64,000 nt of DNA. It comes from Pelecanus crispus. Lineage: Eukaryota > Chordata > Aves > Pelecaniformes > Pelecanidae. Made by a program: the position numbers and the translations under genes. The notes under the pieces were generated by a model, which was not told where the DNA came from, searched no databases, and worked only from the letters and a program-made list of their open reading frames with translations. The stretch lies in assembly GCF_030463565.1 (NCBI RefSeq), contig NC_134646.1, positions 19,139,296 through 19,203,295 on the forward strand. The letters are read 5' to 3'. Each line of letters opens with the position of its first letter. Position 1 is the first letter of the stretch. Positions 1-12,190 of this stretch are shown here, in pieces.

Positions 1-311
1 CTTCTCCCATGTAGTTAGCGATAGGACAAGAGGAAATTGCCTCAAGCTGTGCCAGGGGAGGTTTAGACTGGAAATTAGGAAAAATTTCTTCATGGAAAGG
101 GTGGTCAAGCATTGGAACAGGCTGCCCAGAGAGGTGGTGGAGTCACCATCCCTGGAAGTGTTCAAAAAACGGGTAGATGTGGCACTTCGGGATATGGTTT
201 AGTCTAGTCTACCCTTGATTGGTTTAGGTGGGATTGGTAGTGTAGGTTAATGGTTGGACTGGATGATCTTAAAGGTCTTTTCCAACCTAAACGATTCTAT
301 GATTCTATAAG
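1..311 (+). mobile_element. CR1 LINE, 3' end (continues off the left edge)
   Basis: The sequence matches the terminal part of CR1: the end of ORF2 ([24 protein letters not shown] frame) followed by the short 3' UTR (GGATGATCTTAAAGGTC, TTTTCCAACC) and the terminal ATTCTATGATTCTAT repeat at about 294-308. It is not intact and has no target duplication that I can see. Confidence 0.93.
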
Positions 312-3300
312 TTACACAGCATTTATAAAACTAAGTTGCTATATTAATCCTCAGTAAAACAATAGTTTAGTCCTCCTGCACTCTAAAAGTATACTAGAAC
401 TACAGTCTGAGCAACTGTAATCTCACTTAGGTCAAGTTTAATTAAGACTTGTCTTAATTCAAACAGTAATATCGCATCCCTGAGAAAGAGCAAGTTAAAA
501 CCCCCCTTGCATTGAACACCACCATGTTCCCAAGAGTTTCAGTGTTAGCTCAAGTTAATTATGTTTCAATTATTTCCTTTGGTGTACTGATGTAAAGATC
601 ATCTTCCCAACCTTAGAACAAGAGCAGCAAATTAAAGCTTTCTGCCCCTTACAGCAACCCCTTCCTGCCTTACCACTGCAGCCTTGTGGTGGACTTTGCC
701 TGCCTTAGATGTTAGCACTGAAGTATTAAATCATTAAAAAACCCGTTACTTAGGTACATTGGCTTCCTACCTCTTAAAACTTCTTCCAGAGAGTCTTTCA
801 AAATCCTTACCTTCCAAATACCTTTGTCTGGCAGTGTCATGAAAACAAAACAAAACAAATCACTGCAGCCTTCCTTCATGCTTTTGCTTATGGCTAGTCA
901 CACTGAACTTACAAGTGACTGCAAGTCCTCAAGCTTTTAAATCTAGAAAACACATTAATTGTGTTGCTAGCTTTCATCACAATGTTGGCGATTTACAGTC
1001 ACCGCTTACTTGAACTTACTAGTGTAACAGCAGCAAGCTTAAAGACGGTAGCAAAGGAGGTCAGCTGGTTTTCTTCACTGCTTTGATGGACATCACTGCA
1101 GACTGGGTCTCCAGTGTGCAGCCATACTTGGACATCACAACTACAACTGAGCATAAATCCTCACCTGTGGAAGTTTTCAAGCATAGGAGTGTGTAAATTG
1201 GAAGTAATTGCTGACTACAGCACAGTTAAAGCTTCCAAGCAAGGCAATTAAGAGAAAACCCTGCATTTCTTGGGCAGCATTCCTTTTTGTTTGTTTGTTT
1301 GTTTTTAAATGAGCCCTTCAAAAAGGGAAGGGACAGGAGTGGAAGAGACTGGACAAAATTGCTCTCAATTAAGTCTGTTTTACAAGAAGTTTTCAATGTT
1401 TTTAGCCTAGGAGCATTCAAATTATAAGGCAATTGGGACCTTTTCCACATACTTGGAGTCTACAGGTGCTCTAGCCACAAAACCAAACCAAATAACCATG
1501 AACCAGAAGAATTTGTCTGAAGTTAATGTTATTGAGCTACTGTGAATAAATCATCCTTGTGTTAAAGACATGCCAAATCTCTGCATAAATTAAAAAGCAA
1601 CCATGAAGTACACAAAGGGGCCTTGTCTGAGTCTGACAAATGCTCTCTTCTGAACATTTGCAGTATGTTTCTACAGACTGTAAATTAAAAAAAAAAAAAA
1701 GAAAAGAAAAAGAAAAAAAGGCATTTAAAGCTTTCTTCCTAGAGATTTACAGTTTGTGATCTGGTGGCTAGAGACAATGCCATCTGCAGTAGACAGGCCA
1801 TTCTGTTGTCCTGCTGTACGCAGGTCTTCACGGGAAAAAGCTCATAAGCAGCAGAAGTCTACAAGCTATTTTTTTTCTGTCTTACAGCCTTTGTTCAAAA
1901 GGGGTCGTATGACATTTGCTGTATACCTGATGAGATAAATATGATAACCTCAATGCTGACAAATATTTAGAAGAACATAAAAGACAAATAGCATTTTTTT
2001 TGTTTTCTAGCCAAAGCTTTGGAGGACATCTCCTCAGTTTGAAGTGAGGTCAAATACACCAATGCCTACAAACTAGCACTCTTTTCAACGCCACCATCTA
2101 AAGAGATTTCTTATTAGCCAGACTTTTGACTTGGAGATGTAGGACACACAGAAAATGCTTTTATGTTTGAAATGAAATGCCCTTCCCAGACTGCAGCTTG
2201 AAGGCAGACTGACGATGTAAGTTGCTGTTAACAAGGCTGCCAGAGGCACTGACAAGATGTTTATGTTGTTTCTTAAAACTAGTTTTGTATGACATGGCTA
2301 ATAATACTAGAAGGGCTTCAAGTTGCCTGATCTGTTCATGGGCAAGGGACTGTCAAAGAAATTACTCCTCTACAGTAAGCTACGCACATATCTAAAAGTT
2401 CCAGACTCCCCCCGTGTACCCACAAGCAAATCTAATGATGTTGAAGAAGGGACTCCCAAGTTCTTCCAGTGCAACATTAGTCATAGGAGGATCTAGCTCT
2501 GTTTTGAATGAAAATGTAGGATTTTAGCAACAAATGTGTATGAAGTGGCTGTAAATACATTAAGGCTCTTTCCAGTCATGTTTCACATGGCTTACTCAGA
2601 AGTAGCCCTTAGCCACCTAGCAGTCTACTACAAAAAACTCTCATCATCTACTTTTGGAATAGTCAAAATGCTTCCTAGCAGAAGCAGGGTTATCTACCTA
2701 GTCTTAGATTATCAAAGATCTTTTGGTTTAATTGTTAGTGCAGTGGCGGCTTGCGTCCCCACTCGGTGACATTCTTGGCCTTAAGAGTTGCTATGAATGT
2801 CAGTCTCTGGGCTTCTTTTATAGCTATGCCCTGTGTTTCTCTTTGGATAGGAAGTGTTTGTAAACATATTTTTGAAGTGTGAAATTACTTTAGTTGTATA
2901 ACAACTATAATTTGTCAGTTTACAACAGAGCAGGCTAAGGTCAAATTTACATTCTGCTTTTGAAAGTACATCTGGCATTAGAAGAGGTGAGGATGCTGCA
3001 AGCTGAAGGAAAAGCTTTCCCTCACCTCCATTCACTTCACTGAGTGGCCTCCCTAGTTTTTGTTTGAGGCTGAAATTAGCTAGCTTGGGACTGGTTTGGA
3101 GACATATCTTTGCTGGAGAGAGGAGGGTCATTCAAGCATGGGAAAAGCTGTTTAATAACAAGGCGTCCAATCGCTTTGAGCCCAGGTTGAAAACCTGAAT
3201 TTTTCCTTTCTATTTACTAAGTGTATTTAGCCTTAGGTACTACTGACTGTATGGGGGCAATCTGGTCACTCTGCTCAAGCGTCTGGCTATAAAAGCCTTC

Positions 3301-5510
3301 AGGAGAAAATCCATCAAGGTAAACCAAAGGCTTTCAGATCAACATGATGGGTTTTGATTAAGCCTATTCCAGTCACTGTGAAAGCTAGAGTTAGCAGCCT
3401 TTGCTGCATGTTTGGGAAGCCATATTTTTGAAATACATTGGAAGTTACTTTTGCTCAAACAGAAAGGTTATGGGGGATTTAAATACCCAAATCCAGATTT
3501 GTGCTCTGCAGGATTCCCGCTCAGCTGCTAACTAACCCTGAAGGCTTTTGAAAATGTAAATGCCTACATACTTTCAAGTTATAGCTTCCCAGGTCTCCTT
3601 CAGGGAGGAGGTCTCCTTCAGCCTAAGGATTAGCCTGCAGATCCACGCTCATCCCAAACACACCAAGCCTGCATATAGGGCCTTCGACGTCCTCTCCTCT
3701 GGAGGTGCTTGGTGTGTAGCATCTGCCAATGCCAACTTTTTCCAGAAGGGAGCTGGAAGACATGTTTGCTTCCCAGCACAAATAATGGCACTGGGAGCTG
3801 GGACTGAGACCTGCAGCTTTGGAGGGGAATACCTTGTCCTTTAGGATAACTAAGCATGCGTTTTCCTTCTCAGACAGTCTCCGCATCAAAGATTTCTGCT
3901 ACAAACACCACCATGGGAGATAAGGAGGGTCACATTCCTGACATAGCACAGAGACGCTCTCAAAGACAGCAAGGAGACAGAACCCTGAGCTAGGCAACTA
4001 CTCTTCCACTGCTGTATGCCGGAGTAGACATGGAGGGGTGATGGCCGCCCCCCTGTCCCTCTCCTGGGTGTGGGGGGGAATGATGGTCATTGGTTGGCTC
4101 TCAGGAGAGAATAATTTGTTCCCTCTCTTCAGCAGTAGGTACCTCACTACAAATCACAGAAACAAAAGACACTGTATTCTGACCAGAAATTTAAGCGTCT
4201 CTAGGATGTAAAGAAAGTTTTCTGCAGCTGGCTTTGCCAGTCCCCTGTTCTGAAATACCTAATTCTTACAAAAATTTCAAAAATTACCTGATGCCAAGAT
4301 TATTCTCAAGTCCCTGAATACATCAGGACATCCAACTGTCTAGCTCCAAAGTGGTGTACACCTGGTGAAACTGGGATTCTGCTGAGGCACAGCTTTGCCC
4401 AGTAGAAGCTGTCCTTTCTGCCTGTGACCTGCGCCATGGCTGTCTGTCTGTTGCTGTGCTCGCCAAGGAAAGCTCACCGTAGGGCAGTCGTCTGTCCCAG
4501 GGAAGGCTGGTCTCCTGAGGAAGTGAGCACCAGGGAAGCAACCTGGGTGGAGATGCTGAACTTCAGCAGGGCTCATTTGCTTGGGTGTGGACCCTCCAAG
4601 CCCAGTCTGCATATCTGCTGAAGCCAGCATACTTGGTCAGCCCTTTTTATCTGCTCTGGTTTCCTCCACGTGATAGCCATTCTTCACCTTCCAGGTGCTC
4701 CTGTTTGTTTTGAGAAAAGCACTCAGAAAAACTGTACAAAAGATGGCTCAAAGGAGTGGAGAAGATCCCGTGACACAAAGGCTTATATCACTGCCAGGAA
4801 ATTGAACTCATTTTTCCCTCTGCTGCTGCTCAAACATCTGGCTTCAAGACTTCAAGCATTAACAAGAAAATTGACTTGTGGCTCACTGTTGATGTTTGCA
4901 GCTGCTCCACATCACGTCTGGGAATAAAATTAATAGCATGTAATTGAGCCAGCCACAAGTTTTATAAAGCATTTCTTCTGAGGAGAGAGGGTTAAACACA
5001 CTCTTCAAAATACAGTAAAAGACCCATCTTCAATCTGAGTTTCAGCTAGCTTCATATACCACCATACTGAAGGTTTTGAAAACCTAGTGGTTGGAGCTCC
5101 TGAAGCAAGCCCTTCTAGTCCCTGAAAGACTAATGTATTAGCACCTCTCTTCCTGGTCAAACACAGGTAATAGGGAAACTCCTCCTTTACCGCACAGCCC
5201 AGGTGATTTTGCTGCTCACATCAATGAAGTAAAACTGAGTGGTCACCTAATGAACAGCAAACAGGCCTCAGATCATCCCATGCCAGGAGTTTTGTCTTCT
5301 GTGCAGGAGCTCAGCCTTGGATATTTATTCAACTCTGTCCTCTGTCCACAAAGCAACTATTTCTTCAAATTTGATTTGGAAAACTGCCTCACAAGAAATA
5401 AATCATTATAAGCAACTGCTTAGTAAAGTTACTTTCTGCTAGAGGATTTATGAACGAGTCACCTCATGCACCAGCACCCATTGCACTCAGAGCAGGCCTC
5501 CCACATTTAA
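312..5510. other. Intergenic, nothing recognised
   Basis: AT-rich unique-looking sequence. It has TTTG repeats at about 1284-1303 and an A-rich tract at 1687-1721. Scattered short open frames lack protein character. A plus-strand AATAAA near 4923 could belong to a gene coming in from the left (WDFY3 by synteny), but no coding exon supports that. Confidence 0.6.
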
Positions 5511-5515
5511 CCAAG
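5511..5515 (+). repeat. Target-site duplication CCAAG, left copy
   Basis: Exact 5-bp match to 6786-6790 on the other side of the element. Short enough to arise by chance alone, but its position exactly at both TGT...ACA ends argues for integration. Confidence 0.75.
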
Positions 5516-5620
5516 TGTCGCAAATGGAGGTTTGTGAATCCTGCTGGTTATGTTAATATATCATGAATGAGTGACTTTACACAGTTTGATTTAGTAGCAG
5601 TTTAGAATTTACTTGTGACA
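5516..5620 (+). repeat. Left terminal inverted repeat, 105 bp
   Basis: Starts TGTCGCAAATGG and ends TTGTGACA. It pairs with 6681-6785 with four mismatches, all substitutions. Its inner end is also TG/CA-like. Confidence 0.92.
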
Positions 5621-6432
5621 AATTGCAGGATTCCATTGTGATATTTTAATAGCACTCAATCATCAGTGATTAACAAAGTGATTAGACAAAATCGATCAAA
5701 GCAGTGACTTTGTTACAGATTTGAAGATGGCAAGGTTCACTCTTTTACTACATGAAAGTGCATAAAGGAAAATTAAGTTACACCGAGTTGGAATAATTCA
5801 CAGAGAGATTGTATATACAGGGGATAAGGAGGACCCTCCTGTTGAATCACGAGGTTCAGAATAGACCCCCTTGCTTTCTAAACTCCTTCTCAGAAAGGAA
5901 TCTAGGTGCAGCTAGGTCTAATCGTAGTCTTGGACTTGGTCAATGGTTTATGTGAATAAGGATAATGCAGCAGTATAAGACTCACTTTATAATTAAATCA
6001 TACATCTACAGACTACTTAAATTGATTTACACATGCATACACACAGACATGAATATATAAAAATATATATATATGAAAGGTATACCTGTTAAAAATTCCC
6101 CTCGAGTTCAGTGAAATAGTCACATCGAATGCTTTGGCATTTCTCAACGGGCGAGGGCTGAGCCTCAAGGAGTGAAGGGTTTCAGCCCAGGTTCCACTGT
6201 TGGTCTTCAACAAGGGGCCTGCAACTTCAGCAAACTTTAAGAGTTTGCTAGCTCTGAGAGGCGTCCCACTCAGAGGGAGATGCTGGTACAGCCCGCTGCA
6301 GTCCAGGAGAGCTCAAAGGGCCTCACTTAGGACTGCTGTTTGTAGGATTGTGAGATGATTGGCTTTAATCATCCATCCGAGCCACGATCTGGGTCGGTAA
6401 CTACTGGAATTCCAGTAACCATAGTACTGCTC

Positions 6433-6522
6433 TTGTTTCAAGGCTGCCAGGTAACTCGTTGTTCTCATTCACCGCTTTTGTTTCATTCCTGCCAGGTAAC
6501 TGGTTGTTCTCACTCCCCACTT
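6433..6522 (+). repeat. Two-copy 45-bp tandem repeat inside the inverted-repeat element
   Basis: Two adjacent 45-bp units, each with TTGTTTCA followed by CTGCCAGGTAACT and GTTGTTCTCA, differ at several positions. Such short direct repeats are common in LTR enhancer regions, which mildly favours an LTR origin. Confidence 0.75.
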
Positions 6523-6680
6523 CAACCAAGTAGGAGTTCTGGTACAATTAAGGGGCGCCTAATTGACCAACTCACTACACAATGGTCACAGTCTGGCAGG
6601 AGTTCCTGAGGTCATAAAGTGGTTGAAGAGAGAAAAGGTGCGGGGTGGGGGGGTATGCACCACCACAATCCAATCCACCC

Positions 6681-6785
6681 TGTCACAAGTAAATTCTAAA
6701 CTGCTACTAAATCAAACTGTGTAAAGTCACTCATTCATGATAAATTAACATAATCAGCAGGATTCACAAACCTCCATTCGCAACA
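6681..6785 (-). repeat. Right terminal inverted repeat, 105 bp
   Basis: Reverse complement of the left arm; starts TGTCACAAG and ends GCAACA. Followed directly by the CCAAG target-site copy at 6786-6790. Confidence 0.92.
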
Positions 6786-6790
6786 CCAAG
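6786..6790 (+). repeat. Target-site duplication CCAAG, right copy
   Basis: Exact partner of 5511-5515, abutting the right inverted repeat. Confidence 0.75.
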
Positions 6791-9700
6791 GCACAAACTG
6801 GATTCTCTGAAAGGCTTAAAACTATTAAAAACTTAAAAGTATTTTCCTTATGGAAAAGCAAACTGGACATTGTCTCCCCTTATTAACCCTCACCTCCTGC
6901 TTCCCCCCTCCCCCCTGCCCCCTGCCACAGCCACAACGTTCTGGTTTGGTCTTCCTGTCTGGTCTTGCAGGTGCCCCACATTCACCGCAGCCTACACCGC
7001 AAGCTACGGTTGTGTGAAGACATGACACAGGAAGCAGGGAAAGGTTATTGCACACATCTGAGCACCACAGAAAAGTGCAGTGTGTTGCACATTCGCCAGG
7101 ACTTACAGCAGGGTTTGGACCACAGGCTTGTCTGGAGGACAGTGGGCAGTTAAATGGGCAATTCTTGTCAGAACATCCCCTTTCACCAGTCTTTTTGCAC
7201 CTCTTCCTTTGCTTGAGCAAGGCAGAAACCTTGTGGGCAACTACCAAAATGTAATGGGAAAAAATCTCGGTGAAACCTTGTTCTGTTCGGGTCTCAGGGT
7301 CAACAGGCAGCTATGCAAGGAGCAGGTTTTTCGAAGTCAACACACACAATACTGACAGCGAAAACTGACTGAGGGTCCTAGGGCTGGCAGTCAGTGGCTC
7401 CAGCACACGGTGTGCAGAAGGACATGAGGAAGAGAGATTGTAGTAGCGATAGAAATGGCAGTCTAAGGATACCTACTAATGCATAGATTGTCAGTGTCAC
7501 CTCTTTTCAGATCATGGAAACAGATCATAATGCTAGAAACTTCTGACTAGCTTTTAGTGGATTACTCTGCACTACTGAATTAGGGTTTCCAGAACACCAC
7601 CTGTTTTAACAGTGTACCCCGTTGTCTTGGCTTTTTCCTGAAGCTGACACCCAGAAAAAAAAAATGGTAGCACAACATGCTGTTGCAAACTGGTTCAATC
7701 TTAACTCTTAACTCCAGGTAATAAATCAGTAAGAAAATGTGGAGTAAGATCAAATCACAAGTTACTCAGGGCAAGCTTTGCAATGGGCAGCACCGAGCAT
7801 CAGCTAAAGTACTCATTCCCGTGCTCTGCAATTCAGCTGCATGGTCAGCTAGCTGACCGTCTGGTCCTTGCTGCTGTTGCTATTAATAGGAGACTGGCTG
7901 GGATGACAGATGCCACAGCTTTCCAGACTCTTACAGCTTCTCTATTTTTAAGCTGGTTATATGAGGGGTTTTTTGGGTTTTTTTTCATCAGGGTGATCAT
8001 AATCTAAGACTGCCTCAGCTAAGGGGCTGTAGCTCTCTTCAGCACTGAGCAGCACGAGGCTGCAGCATCTCTCTTAAGGCCACCCGTAGTTGTGCAGTCC
8101 CAGCCCTCAGCATTTCCACATCCCCTCGCAGGGGAGGGCCCTGGGTCTGCCTGGAAGCCACAGTGCTCTGCGGAGCGGGCTCATGTGAGGCATATTCTTC
8201 CTGGTGTTTCCTCATATTCACCAGCTGCTTGCTTTTTGGCTTCTGGAACCTCAGGAGGCTTCAGTGCAATAGATAATCTTTTCTGTGACCATAACACCAC
8301 CACTTCACCTACTAGAAATGTGAATTTTGTCATACCCTGATGAGGATGCTGCTAGCCAGGCAGGGAGGTGCTCTCTGCCATGGGTCAGTGTTCTGCAGCA
8401 GGTGTCTCTGCAGAGCTGGTCCTTCCAGATACATCCATTTGCAAGGGGACTGGAGGTCAGGCTGAAGGGAAGACGCAGAGGAGGAGGAAAAGAAAAGGGT
8501 GGTTGGAAGCATGACAGGGCATAGCATTGCTTTTGTCAGTCGTTGCAGGGGTTACCTGCAGAGGTACTAATTTGTGCCTTGTAAAATCATGGGGGATATT
8601 AGCAGAAGGGATTTGGTTCCTGAAATCTTCACATTTACATTAGCAACCTCTGCATTTAACCCCATGAAGTCAAATATGTCCTTATCCTGAAAAGCGCAAG
8701 CATTGCAGACTTCATAAGCATCCCTTTGTGTGAACACGAGCAGCCATTTGAGAAGCCAGCTGCTGAAGCCCCGGTGCAGGCGCAGTGAAGGTTTTACTGT
8801 ACCCGGCAAGGCTCCCCCTCACAGCTCCAGCCCTCCTGCTGCGGTGTCTCTCACCGAAGCTGCTTTCACAGTCCAGGCTTGCCAGTTCCTTTTCCAAACT
8901 GTGAGTGCATTACTATTTTAGCTGAGTTGGCAGTCTTGTCCTATCTAATCACATCCCTTCTCATCTAGTACCTTCCTCTTTGTAACAGCCTTTTACTAAT
9001 TTCTCTTGTGTGTCCCCTTTCAAGTCATCCCTTCCCTAGACTGACTCTGTTGGGGTGATCCAGACATCCCTTCTAGGCTGCGTGTTTGAACCTTCCTCTG
9101 ATCGTGCTGTTTCCTTGAAAAAACATTCAGTCTGGTCAGTGTGTTTCTCGTAGTACCGTGCTTCAGTGTGGACTGCCCACTCCAAACAAGCTGAGTAGAG
9201 CAGAAGTGTTCTTCTGTGCATCTGGCGCATTCCCTCCTGCACCTAGAAACCAGCCAGCCTGCTCCAGCTGCTGCAGCTGGAACAACTAAAAAACAAAACA
9301 AAAAGCAAGAACCAGTACTGTGGCCACCATTATGTGGCCTACTGACAGCAAGCTTGTGGTCCCACTGGTCCTCAGACAAAGAGCAGGAGAAGCAGTGATG
9401 TGGCACGTATCCACTGCTTAGGTGTGGCTCCTTCTCCTTGCTGAGCTGTCCCCAATAACTTTTGCATCATGCCTGGGTTCTGGCAGCCCCCGTGCTTGTG
9501 TCGCTTGCAGATGCAGCGATGCTGCGCTCCTCCGCCAACCTGCCGTGACTGAGCCCAGTCTTGGCCCACTGCTGGGAAACACGCCCGGCCATAAGTCTTC
9601 TCCTCCCATAAGGCCTCCTGCCCTGCCAGGCTGGAGCAAGAGCCGCAGGGCCAGCAGCGGTGCCCGGGTGGGGGTCCCAGGCGGGATGCGGCGGACAGCG

Positions 9701-12102
9701 GGGGGCCTGTAGTGGCACGCCTGGCCCTGCCGGCAGGAGCGCACCGAGCCCAAGTGTGACTTCAGGTCCTGCTGCTCCGCATATGCTTGGTGAAATGCTT
9801 GCAGAAAAAATGAAGTCTGTTTTGTTGGACCACACAGTATGCTTTGTTTAAAAGAGGGAAAAAACAAGTTCAGTGGGAGTGATGTCCATGTCCTGCGTGG
9901 TTGGGTCCACAAAGTGAGGCTGGTTGCAGGTGAAACACACTTGTTATTTAGCCTGACCCTATTAGGGATGTTTGAGTCTTACAAACTGAGCCTAAAAAGG
10001 GAGACCAACAGTTAGACAGGACAAGGAAGTTCAACAAAAAAAGGGCTGTACTTGGTCTGACCAAAGGTTCACCTGAGTGTCCTGTGCCCAACACTGACCG
10101 TAAGCAGACAGCAACAAAAGCATAAGGCCAGAGCAGGTATTTAGGATACTCCAAGTACTCTTCTGGCCTTCCGTAATTTTCAGATCACCCTAGGCCACAT
10201 ACCCGTGTTACCTGTTTAACAAACGTCAGTGTTGGCCAGACTTGCCTCAAACCCATGTAAATAGTACGCATCCAGAAGATCCTTTGGCAAGAAGTGCTGG
10301 AGGTTTGCTGTCAGTTGGCTGAGAACCCATCGCCTCGAGAGGCATTATGCCTTGAGAGACTCGCTGCCTGGCCACGCAGCATGGAGACCCTGGCTCACAT
10401 CTGCTCAGCCCAAGCCATCCCCTCTCACGCATCCTCTGTGCCACCCAGTAGCCTCCCTATGTCACGGGGCTCAGCCTCTCCTCCCCACCACAGCGTGTTG
10501 CCTTGTGCAGGGGGGCAGAAGGCGCAAGGGGACGGGGTCTGCCCACTGGTTACCTTGTGTTGCCACCCATGCACTGAATGAACTCGGTGTTCGGGGTTTC
10601 ACCCCAGTACTGGCAAGGATTTGCTCTGGAATGGCCGCTCCCCACCTCCATCTTCTGCTTATGTGTCTCTTAGAGTGAGTGTCTCTGGCTGTGTTCAAGA
10701 TAAACACGTTTTTCTCCTCCGGTACGTGAAAACCAGGTTAATTTGCCCGGTGTATGCTTCAAGCTTGCCGAGTGCAACAGTTCCAGAAAAAAAAAGAAGC
10801 TTATGCTCCTTGACTAGAAGCCTGAGGTCCAGCCAGGTTTAGAGCCTGGTCACTTACCCAGGTGGGGGCTTAGGAGGACAGGTACCGAGGGAAAGCCCTG
10901 ACTTCTCCAGTGACCCAGCACAGGTGGGCAGCTCATGACCAGAGCCACACTGACACGAGGCTTCTGTAAGACAGGCAGCAAGAGGGATCAGGCCTCCCCC
11001 TCCAAGCTGTAAATGTTCTGGGGCAGGTGTCTGAGAAAACCAGGCAGCAGGTAGGACGCTGTCTGCTGGGCTCAGGTATAATTCAGGTGGATTGCAGCGT
11101 GGTAGTTGAAATACCTTAAAGCATTGCTAGTGCCAGTTGTGCAGGGGTTGAGAGTTAGCCTGAAGGACACTGTACGAAGAAAAGGTTGTGCACAATTAGG
11201 CACGATTAGACTAAATGCAGACATGTTGGTTTTCACACTGAGTTTCTTCTTCAAAACAAGTATGAGTCAACTGTCCGGAGGCTTGCCTGCATCTTAGTTG
11301 CTGCAGGAAGAAAGGACCTGGCCTGTAGTTTTACAGAGCTTCTGACTGAATTTGAAGTCAGAAACTTGTTTCGGTGCAGCTGGACATGCACCGCACGGAC
11401 TCTGGCAGAGCTTGCTTCTCACTGTCTTGGGGTAGCCCACATGTGGCGGGTATGCCAGTTTGTCACACCAGAAACAAGGTCAAAGTACGCAGAGCTACAC
11501 ACGCCCTTCAAGTACATACAAACCCCAATGATTAGCCACAGCTATGTGGTTAATATAAGCCACTATTGAGCAATTAGAGCTCTCACTATGTTTTCTTTAG
11601 AGGTGTGCATGATTTCTGCCAGATAACACAAGTATTTAATTTCCTGTGATCAAAGAGCAGGGTCCTAACAGCAGAAGTGAGAACCTATCCTCTTGCTCCG
11701 AAACCTGCACGTGGGATTAGCTTCAAAACTGGAGTCCCTGCTGAGCCAGGGGCGGCTGGCCTGGTTGCTTTGCACGGGAGCAGCAAGCGCTTGAGGAAGC
11801 AAACTGCTGCCGTTGCACCTCGACTTTGGCAGGTGCAAGTGAACTGGTGGCAATTAAATGGGGCTGAAGCTTTATAGCTTGATTTCCCTATGACAGTATG
11901 TTGCCTTTTCATACTCACTTGCAAAGGATATGTCTGTGCTAACAAAATCCTAGTGAAACCAGTCTTTCTCACCCGTTCCTTTAGAGATCAGAACATGTCC
12001 CTGTAATTCGCAGAACAAGCATCAGTACTGGGAAGTCAGGTTGCGACACATATGCAAGGAACAAATCACACTGTCTGTAGTATTCAGCGGCACATTAATG
12101 GT
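6791..12102. other. Intergenic, nothing recognised
   Basis: Mixed-composition sequence with moderately GC-rich stretches (about 8040-8500, 9530-9770 and 10280-10660) that stay open on several frames by composition. I see no conserved protein, splice pattern or repeat in it. Confidence 0.55.
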
Positions 12103-12190
12103 GACCTTGGTAGGGTTAGGTTAACAGTTGGACTCAATGATCTCAAGAGTCTTTTCCAACTGAAATGATCCTGTGAGTGTAGGATTCTCT
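12103..12190 (+). mobile_element. Degenerate CR1 3' end fragment
   Basis: About 90 bp match the CR1 3' UTR: GGTTAACAGTTGGACTCAAT, GATCTCAAGAGTC and TTTTCCAACTGAAATGATC. The terminal octamers are decayed, so this is an old copy. Confidence 0.8.

Larger units (their letters stand above)
5516..6785. mobile_element. 1270-bp element with 105-bp terminal inverted repeats, unclassified
   Basis: Positions 5516-5620 and 6681-6785 are inverted copies, 101 of 105 bases identical. The outer ends are TGT...ACA, and CCAAG is directly repeated outside both (5511-5515 and 6786-6790), so the whole unit moved as one. The inside has no open frame of note, so it is non-autonomous. A 5-bp duplication with TG...CA ends suggests a retroviral-type integrase product such as a solo LTR with inverted ends; the long inverted repeats suggest a cut-and-paste DNA element (the TGTNR ends resemble Ginger, which I recall makes 4-bp duplications). 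I cannot decide between them. Confidence 0.8.

Noticed and set aside
9418..9912. 164-codon minus-strand open frame
   Set aside because: Competing frames on both strands in moderately GC-rich DNA and no recognisable protein.
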